From contig VZRG01001528.1 in the NCBI GenBank assembly GCA_013397435.1, positions 48,224-112,223 on the forward strand: a stretch of DNA of 64,000 nt, written 5' to 3'. This document shows positions 62,641-64,000 of this stretch, in pieces. A model generated the notes under the pieces. It was given only the letters and a program-made list of their open reading frames with translations, searched no databases and had not been told where the DNA came from. Every line of letters begins with the position of its first letter. The first letter of the stretch is position 1. Position numbers and translations under genes: made by a program. The stretch is from Erythrocercus mccallii. Lineage: Eukaryota; Chordata; Aves; Passeriformes; Dicruridae.

Positions 62641-62767
62641 GCGTCCCAAGCCAGCAGCGTTCAGTATGCGGAGGGGCCCGCAGCTTGCCTCTCCCGAACT
62701 GGACCAGACCTGAACGCGGAGCCCGACCGGGGCGCGGGAGACAATGCCCGGGCCCGCCCCGCCCCGC

Positions 62768-62815
62768 TCCCGCATGACGTCACCGGCGGGGCGGGGCGCG
62801 GCGCCGGATTTAAGG
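62768..62815 (+). promoter_or_regulatory. TUBB2A core promoter
   Basis: A CRE TGACGTCA lies at 62775-62782, followed by GC boxes and the TATA-like ATTTAAGG at 62808-62815, about 96 bases before the ATG. Bases 62768-62805 are identical to the TUBB2B promoter (46973-47010 and 49021-49058). The inverted CCAAT box present in TUBB2B is absent, and the segment between the shared ACAATGCC word and the CRE is shorter. Confidence 0.75.
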
Positions 62816-62910
62816 GGCAGCGAGGGGCGCGGCCGCCGCAGCTGCGAGTGCGGGAGCGGGCGGTGAAGGAGGCGGCAACAGCAGCAGGGACAGCTCCGGA
62901 GGCCGGCACC

Positions 62911-62967
62911 ATGCGTGAGATCGTGCACATCCAGGCCGGGCAGTGCGGCAACCAGATCGGAGCCAAG
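62911..62967 (+). CDS. TUBB2A: TUBB2A exon 1, beta-tubulin class II (partial gene)
   Basis: This is the second class II beta-tubulin gene, in the same orientation, about 11.4 kb beyond the TUBB2B stop. Exon 1 encodes the same 19 residues, MREIVHIQAGQCGNQIGAK, with silent differences (for example CAG for Gln8 and GGA for Gly17), and ends at a GTATGG donor. It includes the MREI autoregulatory N-terminus. The gene is named TUBB2A by its distal position relative to PSMG4 and by Ala55 in exon 2. Exons 3 and 4 lie beyond the window, so integrity cannot be judged. Confidence 0.88.
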
Positions 62968-63627
62968 GTATGGATGGGCGTGGAAGCGGGGCGCTCCCGC
63001 AGGTCGCACCTCGCGGGTGGCGCGCAGCCCGTCCCGAAATGTAAAGCGACCCGGGGTTTGCTGAGGCGTCTGTGCGCTGTGCCTCCCGTCCCTGCCGCTC
63101 TGAGCCGCCGCGGGGCTGGGCGGGGCAAGGATATGCCCTCGCTCCCGTCCGGCGTGCCCGGCCTTCCCGTAGGCAGCCGCGGCCATCCCGTGCTCCCTCG
63201 CCCCTCTGCGGCCACGGCGCCACGTCCCGAGGGAGGGAACGGGAGATGTTTCAGTGTCACACACCGCGACCGCTGAACGCGTGCAGCTGTTGCCATCTTG
63301 TAGCGGCTACAGGGTCTTAAGCCAATGCTAGACAATGGTAGGACACCAAATTGATACAGCCAGAGATGGTCACCCTTTGGATACAAGCTACAAAGGAATT
63401 AACTTGCACTTCAATGCTTGTCAGCCTCCTGTTAGTTCAGCTGCTGCGGTCAGCGAAGACCTTGTGCACTGACTCACCTTCCCACCCGGCAGCTGCTCTG
63501 CCGTGCAAGGGAGTGGTCAGGGCCACGGAATGCATGGGCTGCACTGGGGGTGTGTGATTGGCATTGGCCAGCTGTTTCCACTGGCATTGGAAACGGCTAA
63601 TTGCCATTTTTCAAAAATTTCCTTTAG

Positions 63628-63736
63628 TTCTGGGAGGTCATCAGCGATGAGCATGGCATTGATCCCACGGGCAGCTACCACGGGGACAGTGAGCTGCAGC
63701 TGGAGAGGATCAACGTCTACTACAATGAAGCTGCGG
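63628..63736 (+). CDS. TUBB2A: TUBB2A exon 2 (partial gene)
   Basis: This 109-nt exon follows acceptor TTCCTTTAG and ends at donor GTAAGT. It encodes residues 20-55 with two changes from TUBB2B: Glu41 for Asp41 (GDSELQLER) and Ala55 for Thr55 (YYNEAA). Several silent differences show that this exon has not been homogenised recently. Intron 1 is 660 bases, against 504 in TUBB2B. Confidence 0.9.
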
Positions 63737-64000
63737 GTAAGTGCCTGCTTCCTTAGATGTCCTCAAATAAATAGGGCAGGCATGACAGCTCATTGAGGCT
63801 GGAAAAATCCCTGAACAAGAGCTGTCATCTGCCAGTGACTCCTCTAAGAGACCTTTGTTCTCAGAAAGGCTCTGATAACATGGTAGTCTTGACTGTGACA
63901 GTGCCTCCCCAGAGAAATGCAGGAAGGTGGAAGGGAGCACAGCAGGGCTCCTGTGACACTGGCTGCCGACTGTGGGGCTGTAACGCTGCTGCTGCTGCTG
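63737..64000 (+). other. TUBB2A: TUBB2A intron 2 (runs off the window)
   Basis: The 5' part of this intron is unlike TUBB2B intron 2, but 63933-64000 is identical base for base to TUBB2B 47983-48050. Exon 3 is expected about 13 bases past the window end if the identity continues. Confidence 0.85.

Overview
This is a vertebrate nuclear locus, almost certainly from a bird. The order SLC22A23 (+), PSMG4 (-), TUBB2B (+), TUBB2A (+) is the mirror image of the conserved block on human 6p25.2. The recognisable interspersed repeats are CR1-type LINE fragments with the usual avian 3' ends, and the introns are compact (about 1.8 to 5.3 kb in SLC22A23). A turtle or crocodilian cannot be strictly excluded from repeats alone.

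Layout. Bases 1-26535 hold the 3' half of SLC22A23, an orphan MFS transporter of the SLC22 family. Five coding exons lie at 8905-9007, 12217-12449, 14843-14875, 16685-16808 and 22152-22509, followed by a 3'UTR of about 4 kb. All junctions are GT-AG and join in frame; earlier exons lie left of the window. PSMG4, a proteasome assembly chaperone subunit, runs tail-to-tail with it on the minus strand: exon 1 33230-33406, exon 2 33053-33128, exon 3 27995-28116, 124 residues in all, with a CpG-island promoter. About 12 kb of non-coding DNA follows, with a 115-base N gap beside a long poly-T tract.

The TUBB2B gene (class II beta-tubulin) is complete at 49172-51478: four exons, 445 residues. A near-identical 2.05 kb copy of its promoter and exons 1-3 sits directly upstream at 46145-48190, separated by a single N. 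The suffix of the left contig equals the prefix of the right contig, with one 1-base indel and one substitution. This is best read as an unmerged assembly overlap, not a real tandem gene. After about 10.8 kb of intergenic DNA carrying a minus-strand CR1 element, a second beta-tubulin gene (TUBB2A by position and by Ala55) begins at 62911 and runs off the window after exon 2.

Functionally these are housekeeping or neuronal genes that are neighbours by ancient synteny, not an operon-like system. I found no undescribed biological system. The observations most worth a second look are the false TUBB2B duplication, the abrupt switch to perfect identity between the TUBB2A and TUBB2B second introns at the window's right edge (gene conversion or mis-assembly), the shared CRE/GC-box/TATA-like promoter block, and a frame-neutral 33-nt exon in SLC22A23.
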